A stretch of DNA of 64,000 bases, taken from NCBI GenBank assembly GCA_039978075.1, contig JBDWCA010000015.1, positions 186,001-250,000 on the forward strand, in the 5' to 3' direction. The translations under genes and the position numbers were made by a program. This DNA comes from Anderseniella sp039978075 (GTDB taxonomy: Bacteria; Pseudomonadota; Alphaproteobacteria; Rhizobiales; Aestuariivirgaceae). The notes beneath the pieces are model-generated. The model was not told where the DNA came from, did no database searches, and saw nothing but the letters and a program-made list of their open reading frames with translations. Positions 15,546 to 24,125 of the stretch are shown in pieces. Each line of letters starts with the position of its first letter. Position 1 is the stretch's first letter.

Positions 15546-16126
15546 GGTTTGATCTCCAGCACCTGACCGGCCTTTTCGGATTCACGACGCAAGTCGAGAT
15601 TTCTGCTCAACACAACGTACTCAACCGTCTCTTCAGATTTGATCCAGGTTGTGATGAGGACCGGGCCATCGGCGATCAGTGTCCTGGCACAACTGTCGAC
15701 ATCGATACCGATTGAGCCTTTGACCTCATCACCGTTGCGTTGTTTGAGTTGCGCGATTTTTTCCCTGAACCCGGTAATGCGGTCAGTGTCTGCTGACTTC
15801 AGCCTGTAGGCTGCAACTTGCGTCCATTTTGCCGGTTTCGGCGGCTGTTCCGCGGAACCGGTTCGTGTATCAAGCTCCTCCAGCACGAAAACTTCCTGCT
15901 GATTGAGAGAACCGTTCTCCAGACGCGCTGCAACAACCATCCTGACCCCTGCCGGTCGAATCCGGATGGATTGCGGTATCTGCACGGCAACCCGCAGCCT
16001 GGAGACATCGGTCGTGGCAAGGTCAAAGTTACGCAGCTTGTAGATGCTGGTGACGGGAATCGTGGCACAACTTGCCAGAACAGCGCAGATCAAGCCTGTT
16101 CTGGCCATTTGATTGAGGAGCTTCAT
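15533..16126 (-). CDS. Putative lipoprotein of unknown function (197 aa)
   Basis: The N-terminus MKLLNQMARTGLICAVLASC ends in a lipobox (LASC). The mature part is about 177 residues of mixed beta strands (RLRVAVQIP, VRMVVAARL, VFVLEELD, DGPVLITTWI, VEYVVLSRN) with a C-terminal Cys. The strand pattern suggests a small periplasmic beta domain, but I recognise no family. First gene of a two-lipoprotein operon, divergent from the DUF2975 gene across a 93-bp AT-rich region with a dyad. Confidence 0.65.
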   Translation of the reverse strand: MKLLNQMARTGLICAVLASCATIPVTSIYKLRNFDLATTDVSRLRVAVQIPQSIRIRPAGVRMVVAARLENGSLNQQEVFVLEELDTRTGSAEQPPKPAKWTQVAAYRLKSADTDRITGFREKIAQLKQRNGDEVKGSIGIDVDSCARTLIADGPVLITTWIKSEETVEYVVLSRNLDLRRESEKAGQVLEIKPCQN

Positions 16127-16146
16127 ATTAATGCCTTGAATATATT

Positions 16147-16183
16147 TTTTATCGTTTTACAATAATTTTTTATTGCGATAAAA
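16147..16183. promoter_or_regulatory. AT-rich dyad upstream of the DUF2975/HTH genes
   Basis: TTTTATCG (16147-16154) and CGATAAAA (16176-16183) form 8-bp arms 21 nt apart, with ACAATAA and TTATTG also inverted inside. The region separates two divergent operons and is far more AT-rich than its surroundings. It is a good candidate operator for the small HTH protein encoded downstream. Confidence 0.5.
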
Positions 16184-16219
16184 TGTGGTAAAGTAAAGGC
16201 ATCTTGCAAGGAGAACGAC

Positions 16220-16753
16220 ATGCAGCCCTCTCAATCAATCGCACGCATGGCAACACGGCTGAGCTGGTTCACCCTGATCAGCATCGGCTTGTTCGTGGCT
16301 GCCGGTGCTATTGTGTTCTGGTATCCCGGTTACATTGCAGAAGCTGTACCGGCACAGTTCAAGGGAGTTGAGTGGGCTGATCTGGCAGGTTGGCAGAAAG
16401 CGCTGATGCACATATTCGGATCGATAGCGCCACTCCTGCTGCTCTATGGTCTGTGGCAGGTCAGGGCGTTTTTCGAACTGTATCGCGGCGGAGACCTGTT
16501 CCCGTCCGGTGCCGGTTTTTACATCAAGCGGTTTGGGCAGGCGCTGGTTGGCATCGCGGTTGCGCAGATTGTGGCAGGCGCAGCCATCTCCGCGGTTCTG
16601 ACAGCTCACTTGCCGGATGGTCAGGGTATGGTTGCGGTAAATCTTTCCAGCACCAATCTGGCAACGCTGGTGATCGCCGCCCTGATCATGATGATGGGAC
16701 GGTTGCTCGACGAGGCATCCACGATAGCCGAAGAGAATCGTTCTATCGTATGA
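16220..16753 (+). CDS. DUF2975 family membrane protein (177 aa)
   Basis: Four hydrophobic segments (about 14-34, 63-85, 100-125, 145-162) and the family tail LIMMMGRLLDEASTIAEENR, where a helix ends in an E-x-N motif. DUF2975 proteins are almost always next to a YozG-like XRE regulator, as here. GGAG (AAGGAGAACGAC) lies 7 nt before the ATG. The function of the family is unknown; it may be a membrane-bound sensor or anti-regulator of the partner HTH protein. Confidence 0.85.
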   Translation: MQPSQSIARMATRLSWFTLISIGLFVAAGAIVFWYPGYIAEAVPAQFKGVEWADLAGWQKALMHIFGSIAPLLLLYGLWQVRAFFELYRGGDLFPSGAGFYIKRFGQALVGIAVAQIVAGAAISAVLTAHLPDGQGMVAVNLSSTNLATLVIAALIMMMGRLLDEASTIAEENRSIV

Positions 16754-16781
16754 ACAAGTGCCAGGGAGGCTTGGTCCGCTT

Positions 16782-17009
16782 ATGCCCATAATAGTCAATC
16801 TGGACATCATGCTGGCGCGGCGCAAAATGCGCTCGCGGGAGCTGGCTGAGTTGGTCGGGATCACCGAACAAAACATATCCCTGCTCAAGTCAGGCAAGGT
16901 TAAAGGCGTGCGCTTTGAGACCCTGGAAAAGATATGCCAGGCGCTGAATTGTCAGCCCGGAGAACTGCTTGAGTACACCGAGACCAATACCAAAGAACCT
17001 GGTTACTGA
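16782..17009 (+). CDS. YozG-like XRE/Cro-type HTH regulator (75 aa)
   Basis: A single helix-turn-helix domain fills the protein: MLARRKMRSRELAELVGITE is followed by QNISLLKSGK and LEKICQALNCQPGELLEY, the YozG/HTH_26 pattern. The ATG at 16782 is preferred; an in-frame GTG at 16758 would add eight residues. It lies 28 bp after the DUF2975 gene and probably represses this operon through the AT-rich dyad upstream. Confidence 0.88.
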   Translation: MPIIVNLDIMLARRKMRSRELAELVGITEQNISLLKSGKVKGVRFETLEKICQALNCQPGELLEYTETNTKEPGY

Positions 17010-17126
17010 CCCTTCGGTATGAGTAAGGTTCTGTTAACACTAATCAATCGTGAACGCTTAGAACAAAATTAACCACGTTGCGCCATGATCCGCTTCATCC
17101 AATGTTTGTGATGCGAGGCAGTATTC

Positions 17127-18407
17127 ATGCGTTCCCCTTCTGTATTTTTCTTGCTGGCCATGGCCGGCACCGCGCTCTCCGGTTGTGCGTCCGGTTTCGA
17201 TGACGCCTATATCAACAGTGCAGCTCTGGTTGAAGGTCCCGGCGGCGATGGCCTGTCCGGCGACGAACCGTCCGGCGAGGACAATGGCGGCGATCTGCCT
17301 GCAGGTGCAGGTGACAGTTCAATTGTTTTCACCGACGGTTCGCGTGTCGTGGATGGTACCGCACGCACCGCGCTGACGATAAACAACGACCCTAACAACC
17401 CGAACGAGTTTGCAACTGCGACAGTGCTTGTGGATCCGGGTGTGGCAGTCGGGTTTGTTGGCGAGCAACAACTGGCCCTTTTCGAACCCTATCAAAAAAC
17501 ACCCAACCCGGGAATTGGGTTTGCAAGTCAGGTAGCCGCTGATAACTTCGAGAATTATGAAGTAGAAAATTCCGAGTACTCTGAATTCAGACGCATTTCT
17601 CCATCTCAAGGCATTGATGTGGAGTTGCAGTACTGGGACTTTACCGGAAGTAATGCGGGAGCCGACAATTATGTGGCGCATTTCCGCGATGCGACCAACG
17701 ACCAGGATGCCTGGTTCTTCGGGCAGGCAAACGGCGCCAGTTCGCGGACCACAGCAGATCAGATTACCGCACTTGGCGGCGTAACACTGACCCGTGAGGG
17801 CAGTTATGTCGGGCAGGCAAAGACAACCGGCTGGGGCCAGGCTTCAAGTTACCAGAGCCTGGACGGTGCCTGGCGTGTCCAGGGCCATGCCTCCGTCTCA
17901 CTTGACCTTGCCGCCGACGAATTGACCGGTACGTTGACGCCGCAGTTCTGGGAGAAAACCGAGAATGACGGCACTGTTGTCCAGCTCGATGTTCACAGGC
18001 AGTCGGGCGACGAATATGTTGCGTTGTCAACTTCCGGAGCGGATGCCGGGTCAGGGCCTCCTGTTGCCAATCCTGGCGACATTGCGTCTTTCCACAGGGC
18101 GGAAGTGCAACTGCAAGGTTCGGTTAGCGCCACGGGTGCCATCACCGGCACCGCTACGGTCACCGACGCCGGCTCCACCGGGGGCTGGGTTAACGGTGAT
18201 CAGGCTCTGAGTGCGGCGACATATGGAGCGAACGCTGAAAACATCTCGGGTGTGTTTGGGGTCTACGCCGTCAAACCACATCCAACCGGCGGCGATACCG
18301 GTATCAATGATGACCGGCGTGGCACTTTTGACCTGCAAGGCGGTTTCGGTACTTCAGACGATGGCACAGCAATTATCGCCGTTCCGGCGCCAGTTCCCAC
18401 TCCATGA
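17127..18407 (+). CDS. Surface lipoprotein, TbpB-like beta-barrel, probable Slam substrate (426 aa)
   Basis: Lipobox LSGC places the lipidated Cys at residue 20. A flexible anchor rich in Gly, Asp and Pro (about 35-70) follows, as in surface lipoproteins exported by Slam. The remainder is beta-rich, and the C-terminal part (about 330-415) ends in the TbpB-type eight-stranded barrel pattern: AENISGVFGVYAV, then RRGTFDLQGGFG. The stop overlaps the start of the Slam gene by 4 bp, so the two are co-expressed. Such proteins capture transferrin, haem or other host or environmental ligands at the cell surface. Ligand unknown; no TonB receptor is adjacent. Confidence 0.72.
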   Translation: MRSPSVFFLLAMAGTALSGCASGFDDAYINSAALVEGPGGDGLSGDEPSGEDNGGDLPAGAGDSSIVFTDGSRVVDGTARTALTINNDPNNPNEFATATVLVDPGVAVGFVGEQQLALFEPYQKTPNPGIGFASQVAADNFENYEVENSEYSEFRRISPSQGIDVELQYWDFTGSNAGADNYVAHFRDATNDQDAWFFGQANGASSRTTADQITALGGVTLTREGSYVGQAKTTGWGQASSYQSLDGAWRVQGHASVSLDLAADELTGTLTPQFWEKTENDGTVVQLDVHRQSGDEYVALSTSGADAGSGPPVANPGDIASFHRAEVQLQGSVSATGAITGTATVTDAGSTGGWVNGDQALSAATYGANAENISGVFGVYAVKPHPTGGDTGINDDRRGTFDLQGGFGTSDDGTAIIAVPAPVPTP

Positions 18408-19864
18408 ACCCAGCCGGCAGTTTACAGACACCGACTTCTGAGCGCGCCTTCGGGCGCGCTCTTCTCGTGACTGTCGGCTTTGTTGCATTGCTTGTACCCA
18501 CCAGCCTGGCGCAGGCACAGTCTGCAGCACAGCCATCTGACCAAACTGCCTCGGCACCGCAAGCGATGCACGATACACGCGAAAACCCGGCACAACTGCT
18601 GGTGCCCGAAGCGACACAACAGGAATTTGCTTCCCTGCCGGAAGGCAAGCGCCTGAAAATCCTTGGCAAGCTGATCAGAAACGGCCAGCCGGACGCGGCT
18701 GAAATCCTGCTTCAGGCAGCCCCGTTCACCGGAAAGTTTGGCCACAACCGCAATCTGTTCATGCAGGCCATGATCGCGCATGAACGCGGCAATCTGGAAG
18801 ACGCCATCCGCATTTACCGGGAGGTCCTGGCCAACGATCCCAAGTTGACGGCGGTACGGGCAGAACTCGCCCGCGCGCTCTACGACAACAAGGAAGACCG
18901 CAGTGCAGCACACCACCTCTTCCTGTTGCGGGCATCAGCCCCGAACACCAATGCCCAGCGCACGTTTGATGCTGCCATCAGCGCCATCGATGCCCGCAAA
19001 ACCTGGAGTTTCAATGTTTGGGGATCGATTGCGCCATCGACAAACTTCAACAACGGCACCAGCCTTGAAGTTGTCAATGTCGGCGGTCTGGATTTCGAGG
19101 TCGGCAATCAGGCCAGAGAGAAATCCGGCATCGGTTTCCGCGGCGGCGGCAATATCGGCTACAATCTGCGGCTGAAAAACGATCTCAGCCTGATTGTATC
19201 AAGCGGCACAAATCTTGTGCAGTATGATGGCATCCAGTTCGACCAGACAGCCTTGAACCAGACGGCCCTGTTGCGCCTGCGCAAAGCCAAGTATTCAGTT
19301 GCCTTTGGTGCGGTTGCGACACAAGGCTGGTATGGCGCCGATGAATTCATGTGGTCAGTTGGACCGCAGGCCATCATCAGCTACCTGGTGACACCGAAAG
19401 CCCAGTTTTACACTCAGCTCAAGCATGTCTGGAACCGGTATGACGTGGCTACCTTTCGCGATGGCTCAACCAGCAGCGCCACCACGCAACTGAAATACGC
19501 CCTCAACGACACGACAATTCTGTTTGCCAAGGCGGGCCTCGGCAGAACCGAAACGCAGCGCGATCATCTGGACAACTGGAACGGCAATGGCGGCGCCGGC
19601 TTCTATCATGAATTGCCATGGGGACTGACCGGATTTGCAGAAGCAAGTGTGCACCACTCGGTGTCTGACGGAGATTATCCGTTGCTGGGAGAACGGCGCC
19701 GGCAGACCCGGGCAACCGGCCGCATGTCGATCACCAAGCGCGACTTCTACTGGCGCGGACTTGCACCCCAGCTTGAATATACCTACACCCGCAACTTCTC
19801 AAATGATGCACTGAGCCGCTATGACTCGCATGGTCTGGCGGTCACCGTAACTCGGGCCTTTTGA
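18404..19864 (+). CDS. Slam, surface lipoprotein assembly modifier (486 aa)
   Basis: Signal peptide near residues 20-45 (VTVGFVALLVPTSLAQAQ), an N-terminal TPR region (about 80-190; QAMIAHERGNLEDAIRIYREVL and DPKLTAVRAELARALY) and a C-terminal outer-membrane barrel of about 290 residues that ends in Phe (VTVTRAF), starting near KTWSFNVWGSIAP. This TPR plus DUF560 barrel layout defines Slam proteins, which flip dedicated lipoproteins to the outer surface. ATGA overlap with the preceding lipoprotein gene identifies that protein as the likely client. Confidence 0.85.
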   Translation: MNPAGSLQTPTSERAFGRALLVTVGFVALLVPTSLAQAQSAAQPSDQTASAPQAMHDTRENPAQLLVPEATQQEFASLPEGKRLKILGKLIRNGQPDAAEILLQAAPFTGKFGHNRNLFMQAMIAHERGNLEDAIRIYREVLANDPKLTAVRAELARALYDNKEDRSAAHHLFLLRASAPNTNAQRTFDAAISAIDARKTWSFNVWGSIAPSTNFNNGTSLEVVNVGGLDFEVGNQAREKSGIGFRGGGNIGYNLRLKNDLSLIVSSGTNLVQYDGIQFDQTALNQTALLRLRKAKYSVAFGAVATQGWYGADEFMWSVGPQAIISYLVTPKAQFYTQLKHVWNRYDVATFRDGSTSSATTQLKYALNDTTILFAKAGLGRTETQRDHLDNWNGNGGAGFYHELPWGLTGFAEASVHHSVSDGDYPLLGERRRQTRATGRMSITKRDFYWRGLAPQLEYTYTRNFSNDALSRYDSHGLAVTVTRAF

Positions 19865-19917
19865 CTTTCCCCGTCTTGCGCTAACAAGAGTGCACTCACA
19901 CGGGGCAAAGCAGACCA

Positions 19918-20772
19918 ATGAAATTTTCAAGCGCAGACGAATTATCAAGCTGGCCGTCGAAGGCCGTCACCATAATGGGCATGTCAGGTGTGGGTAAGAC
20001 CACGCTGGCCAATCTGTTGCGTGATGATGACTGGTTCCATTACTCGGTCGACTACCGCATCGGCACCCGTTATATGGGCGAACACATCGTTGATAATTTC
20101 AAGCGCGAGGCGATGAAAAATCCGTTTCTGCGCGAACTGCTGAAAACCGACTCGATCTATATTTCCTCCAATATCAGCTTTGACAATCTGGATCCGCTGT
20201 CGACCTATCTTGGCAAGCCGGGCAACCCCGACAAGGGTGGTATTCCGTTTGCCGAATACAAGCGGCGCCAGGCCCAGCACAGAGATGCAGAAATCAGCGC
20301 ACTCGCCGATGTGCCCCTGTTCATGCAGAAGTCGCGCGACATCTACACCTATGATCATTTTATCTGCGACTCCGGCGGTTCGTTGTGCGAAGTGGTCGAT
20401 GCCGGCAATCCGCACGACCCGGTGCTTTCCGCCCTCAGCGACACGACTCTGTTATTGTATATTCGCGGCACTGAGGAACATTCAGCCGCGCTGGTCGAGC
20501 GTTTCCGGGACATGCCGAAACCAATGTATTACCAGCCGGAATTCCTCGACCAGACATGGACATCGTTCAAGCAGGAGCACGGAATCTGCCGCGATGATGA
20601 CGTCGACCCGGACGAGTTCATCGTGTGGGGATTTGAAAGACTGTTACATCATCGCATTCCGCTCTATGAAAAGATTGCCGAAAATCATGGTTATGTGGTT
20701 GAGATGCACGATATTCCGCAGATCAGGGATGACAGGGATTTTCTCGATCTGCTGACCCGCGCCATCGCCTGA
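19918..20772 (+). CDS. P-loop ATPase/kinase-like protein of unknown function (284 aa)
   Basis: Walker A is GMSGVGKTTL (21-30). Further landmarks are HYSVDYRIGTRYM, DHFICDSGGSLCE (Walker-B-like position) and the C-terminal region with EIPQIRDD-like acidic residues. The overall size and the fused NTP-binding core look like a nucleoside- or shikimate-kinase-type fold, but I cannot assign a substrate. It ends 30 bp before metA on the same strand, which suggests an operon and a possible link with amino-acid metabolism. Confidence 0.7.
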   Translation: MKFSSADELSSWPSKAVTIMGMSGVGKTTLANLLRDDDWFHYSVDYRIGTRYMGEHIVDNFKREAMKNPFLRELLKTDSIYISSNISFDNLDPLSTYLGKPGNPDKGGIPFAEYKRRQAQHRDAEISALADVPLFMQKSRDIYTYDHFICDSGGSLCEVVDAGNPHDPVLSALSDTTLLLYIRGTEEHSAALVERFRDMPKPMYYQPEFLDQTWTSFKQEHGICRDDDVDPDEFIVWGFERLLHHRIPLYEKIAENHGYVVEMHDIPQIRDDRDFLDLLTRAIA

Positions 20773-20802
20773 TACCAGGCCCTTTAAAAAGCAAGTCCTC
20801 TC

Positions 20803-21720
20803 ATGCCGATCAAGATACCGACAAACCTGCCTGCCCGCGCGACCCTGGAACAGGAAGGCGTCATGGTCATGGATGACGATGAGGCCGCACGTCAGGATAT
20901 CCGCCCCTTGCGCGTCGGCCTGCTCAATCTGATGCCCAACAAACAACGCACCGAGACCCAGTTTGCCCGGCTGTGCGGTGCGACATCGCTGCAGGTGGAG
21001 ATGACGCTCATCAAGATGACGCATCACACCTCAAAACTGACGTCGTCAGAACACATGCTCAATTTCTACCGCCCGTTTGATGACGTGCGCGAGGAAAAAT
21101 TTGACGGCTTTATCATCACCGGCGCGCCTATAGAACTGCTCGAGTTCGAAGATGTCACCTACTGGCCCGAAATGCGTGACATTCTCGACTGGTGTGACAG
21201 CCATGTTCATTCCTCGATGCACATCTGCTGGGGTGCGCAGGCTGCCCTGCATCACTATCACGGCGTTCCCAAGCATGAACTCGGTGCCAAGGCGTTCGGT
21301 GTCTACCGGCATCGCAACCTGAACCCGGCATCACCTTATTTGCGCGGGTTCTCGGATGATTTTTCCATCCCCGTGTCGCGCTGGACCGAAGTGCGCCGGG
21401 CAGACCTGCCCGCAGACTCAGGACTCGAAGTGCTGATGGAAGCTGATGATGCGGGACTGTGTCTCGTCAACGACCCGGCACGACGCACATTGTACATGTT
21501 CAATCATATTGAATATGACTCGACCACGTTGGCCGAGGAGTATCACCGTGATGTCGCCACCGGAAAACCTATCCACATCCCACCTAACTATTTCCCGGGT
21601 GATGATCCGGAGAAGACCCCGGAAAACAGGTGGCGCAGCCATGCTCATCTTTTGTTTGGCAACTGGCTGAACGAGGTTTACCAGTCGACGCCGTACGATC
21701 TGGACAAGATCGGCAAATGA
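20803..21720 (+). CDS. metA: Homoserine O-acyltransferase MetA (305 aa)
   Basis: Full-length MetA of the class I amidotransferase-like fold. The nucleophile is Cys142 in HICWGAQA and the catalytic His/Glu pair is in MFNHIEYD. It activates homoserine for methionine synthesis. Residue 111 is Glu (TGAPIELLEFED); in characterised MetA proteins Glu at this position goes with acetyl-CoA and Gly with succinyl-CoA, so acetyl transfer is predicted despite the usual succinyltransferase name. It is followed by a MaoC-like hydratase through an ATGA overlap. There is no room for a SAM riboswitch in the 30-bp gap upstream. Confidence 0.95.
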   Translation: MPIKIPTNLPARATLEQEGVMVMDDDEAARQDIRPLRVGLLNLMPNKQRTETQFARLCGATSLQVEMTLIKMTHHTSKLTSSEHMLNFYRPFDDVREEKFDGFIITGAPIELLEFEDVTYWPEMRDILDWCDSHVHSSMHICWGAQAALHHYHGVPKHELGAKAFGVYRHRNLNPASPYLRGFSDDFSIPVSRWTEVRRADLPADSGLEVLMEADDAGLCLVNDPARRTLYMFNHIEYDSTTLAEEYHRDVATGKPIHIPPNYFPGDDPEKTPENRWRSHAHLLFGNWLNEVYQSTPYDLDKIGK

Positions 21721-22562
21721 GCCAATCCGACCTGACAGACTGGGTTGGCCGAAGTCGTGCCACGCGTGGCACGATAGATGTCGCTCAACTGGCAAAGGTC
21801 GCTGCAACACTTGATCGCCCGATGCCGGCCCTCGATGAGGCAGCCTGTTTACCACCCGGATGGCACTGGGCGTTTTTTCCCGACATCACACCGCTTTCCG
21901 GCATCGGTCGTGATGGCCACCAGGCACTGGGTGAATTTCTGCCTCCGATCACCCTGCCCCGACGCATGTGGGCCTCGGGTGATCTGAAAATAATCCAACC
22001 GCTCAGCATTGGTGAAACCGTCGACAAAACCTCGACCATTGTGTCGATTGAAGAAAAACAGGGGCGCACCGGACCACTGGTATTCGTCCGCGTCGGGCAT
22101 GAGTTTTCCGGCGACCGTGGCGGCTCCATGGCTGAAGAGCATCAGATCGTTTACCGCGACGCTCCTGTATCAGGTGCTGCGCCACCAGAGCCGATGCTGC
22201 CGCTTCATGAACCTGACAGGTCTGTTACCCTGACAGCTTCACCGGTTCAGTTGTTTCGCTATTCAGCCATCACTTTCAACAGCCATCGCATCCACTATGA
22301 CGTCGACTTTTGCCGTGACGAGGAAGGCTATGATGGTCTGATCATTCACGGGCCGCTGACGGCAACATTGCTAATGGATTTCGCCTGCAGGCAGGCAGCT
22401 GACAAAGACCTGAAAGCTTTCACCTTCCGCGCCCTGAGCCCCCTGACCCACATTCACCAGTTCTCACTGCATATTCGCGAAACAGACGAAAACAGCTTCA
22501 GCGTGTGGGCGTGCAACCATCACGGCGAACTTGCGATGACGGCTGACGCGGAGATGGTTTAG
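21717..22562 (+). CDS. MaoC-like / mesaconyl-C4-CoA hydratase-type dehydratase (281 aa)
   Basis: An N-terminal FAS1-like dehydratase domain (about 1-140) precedes a C-terminal hot-dog half with FNSHRIHYDVDF and GLIIHGPLTATLLMDF, which match the 3-methylfumaryl-CoA / mesaconyl-C4-CoA hydratase branch. The catalytic Asp/His pair is represented by the HRIHYD segment. The start ATG overlaps the metA stop (ATGA). It would hydrate an enoyl-CoA thioester; the precise substrate is unknown. Coupling to metA is probably historical rather than mechanistic. It ends 60 bp from the convergent tctA gene. Confidence 0.78.
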   Translation: MSQSDLTDWVGRSRATRGTIDVAQLAKVAATLDRPMPALDEAACLPPGWHWAFFPDITPLSGIGRDGHQALGEFLPPITLPRRMWASGDLKIIQPLSIGETVDKTSTIVSIEEKQGRTGPLVFVRVGHEFSGDRGGSMAEEHQIVYRDAPVSGAAPPEPMLPLHEPDRSVTLTASPVQLFRYSAITFNSHRIHYDVDFCRDEEGYDGLIIHGPLTATLLMDFACRQAADKDLKAFTFRALSPLTHIHQFSLHIRETDENSFSVWACNHHGELAMTADAEMV

Positions 22563-22621
22563 AACGCTTTGCGATTTCTCCCGCTTTGAAAAAATTGCTC
22601 CGCCAATAACGCCTTGCTCTG

Positions 22622-24124
22622 CTACCTGCCACGGCGCACCAGCGCCATGAGCGGACGCCACAACGGGGTTTGTGACAACAACATCAGCAGGAATGCGACA
22701 GACAGCACCAGCGAGATTGGGTGTGATACGAAATCCCACAGGAATGTACTCACATCCCCCCGCGCCCCGATCATGGCACGGCGGTAGTTGGCGTCCATCA
22801 TCGGCCCCAGGATAACACCAAGTATGATCGGACCGACCTGGAAACCATAGGTTTTAAGGAAGTAACCGACCACGCCGAAACCAAGCATCCAGTAAACATG
22901 CGACGGGTTGTTCTGGATTGCATATGTGCCAACAGCCGAAAGCACGATGATCAACGAGATGAGAATTGCCTTGGGGCATTCAACGATCTTGGTGAAAACC
23001 CTGATACCGGTCAGGCCGAAAATCAGCAGGAAAATATTTGCCAGTGCCAGATTGCCGACCGTGAACCAGAACAGATGCGGCGTTTCAACCAACAGCAGCG
23101 GGCCGGGTTTCAGGCCGTGAATGAACAGCGCGCCAATGATGACGGCAGTAACCGCGTCACCGGGTATGCCCAGGGTGAGCATGGGAACAAAGGACCCGCC
23201 GACCGCAGCGTTATTGGCAACTTCAGGTGCAACAAGCCCCTCCTTGCAACCCTGGCCAAACGGCACCTCCGGATTCCGGGTGGTCCGCCGGGCGTCGTCA
23301 TAGGCCAGCAGGGCTGCGATATCACCGCCGGTGCCTGGAAGCGCCCCGATGATGGTGCCGATGCCCGAGGCGCGCAGGGCCAGCCGGAAATATCGTTTCA
23401 CATCCGAGAACTTCGGAATGATGCGGTCGATCTTCTGTTTGATCACCGGCAGATCAAGATTGTTGAGTTGTGACAGCGCCTCGGCCACACCGAAAAAGCC
23501 GATCATGGCCGCTACATACGGGATGCCACCCATAAGCGTGATCGAGCCGAACGTGAAGCGACCCTCCGCTGTCATCGGATCGAGCCCGACCATTCCGATC
23601 AGCACGCCCAGTGCGCCGGCAAAAGCACCCTTGGCGAAACTCTCACCCGACAAGGTGCCCACCAGCAGGATACCGATCATGCCCAGCAGCAGGTAATCCC
23701 GCGAGTTGAACATGATTGCAAAGCTGGAGATGAGCGGTGCGAACATTGCCAGCGCGACAATACCGACAAAGCCGCCGAACACCGACATGACGGTGGTCAG
23801 CCCGATGGCTTCGCCGGCCTCGCCGCGCTTTGCCATCGGATACCCTTCAAGGGCCGTCGCGATGGCGCTCGGCGCGCCGGGAATATTCAGCAGGATTGCG
23901 GTACGCGACCCACCGTAGACACCACCGACAAAGACACCTGCAATCAGCGCCAGCGCTTCATTCACCTGCCATTTGAAGGTGAACGAAATCAGGATGGACG
24001 TCGCCATTGTCACCGAAAGACCGGGAATTGCGCCCACATAAATACCGGCCAGCGTGCCTGCCGCGGTCAGGAACAGGAGCCACGGGTCCAGCCACGAAAT
24101 CGCGAGATGTCCGATAACCTCCAT
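22622..24124 (-). CDS. tctA: Tripartite tricarboxylate transporter permease TctA (500 aa)
   Basis: Large permease with about 12 membrane segments. Both family signatures are visible: GAIPGLSVTMATSILI near residue 35 and GALPGTGGDIAALLAYDDAR near residue 255. It cooperates with TctB and the periplasmic TctC to import a carboxylate using an ion gradient. It is the last gene of a minus-strand operon tctC-tctB-tctA, separated from tctB by a single base. Confidence 0.94.
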   Translation of the reverse strand: MEVIGHLAISWLDPWLLFLTAAGTLAGIYVGAIPGLSVTMATSILISFTFKWQVNEALALIAGVFVGGVYGGSRTAILLNIPGAPSAIATALEGYPMAKRGEAGEAIGLTTVMSVFGGFVGIVALAMFAPLISSFAIMFNSRDYLLLGMIGILLVGTLSGESFAKGAFAGALGVLIGMVGLDPMTAEGRFTFGSITLMGGIPYVAAMIGFFGVAEALSQLNNLDLPVIKQKIDRIIPKFSDVKRYFRLALRASGIGTIIGALPGTGGDIAALLAYDDARRTTRNPEVPFGQGCKEGLVAPEVANNAAVGGSFVPMLTLGIPGDAVTAVIIGALFIHGLKPGPLLLVETPHLFWFTVGNLALANIFLLIFGLTGIRVFTKIVECPKAILISLIIVLSAVGTYAIQNNPSHVYWMLGFGVVGYFLKTYGFQVGPIILGVILGPMMDANYRRAMIGARGDVSTFLWDFVSHPISLVLSVAFLLMLLSQTPLWRPLMALVRRGR

Positions 24125-24125
24125 G

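Noticed and set aside
17010..17126. Iron-responsive (Irr/Fur-like) site before the Slam operon
   Set aside because: Only a TTAGAAC half-site is present, with no matching second half.
20773..20802. Possible SAM-II riboswitch in front of metA, common in alphaproteobacteria
   Set aside because: Only 30 bp separate metA from the previous gene and no riboswitch pattern is present there or in the 53 bp before the ATPase gene.
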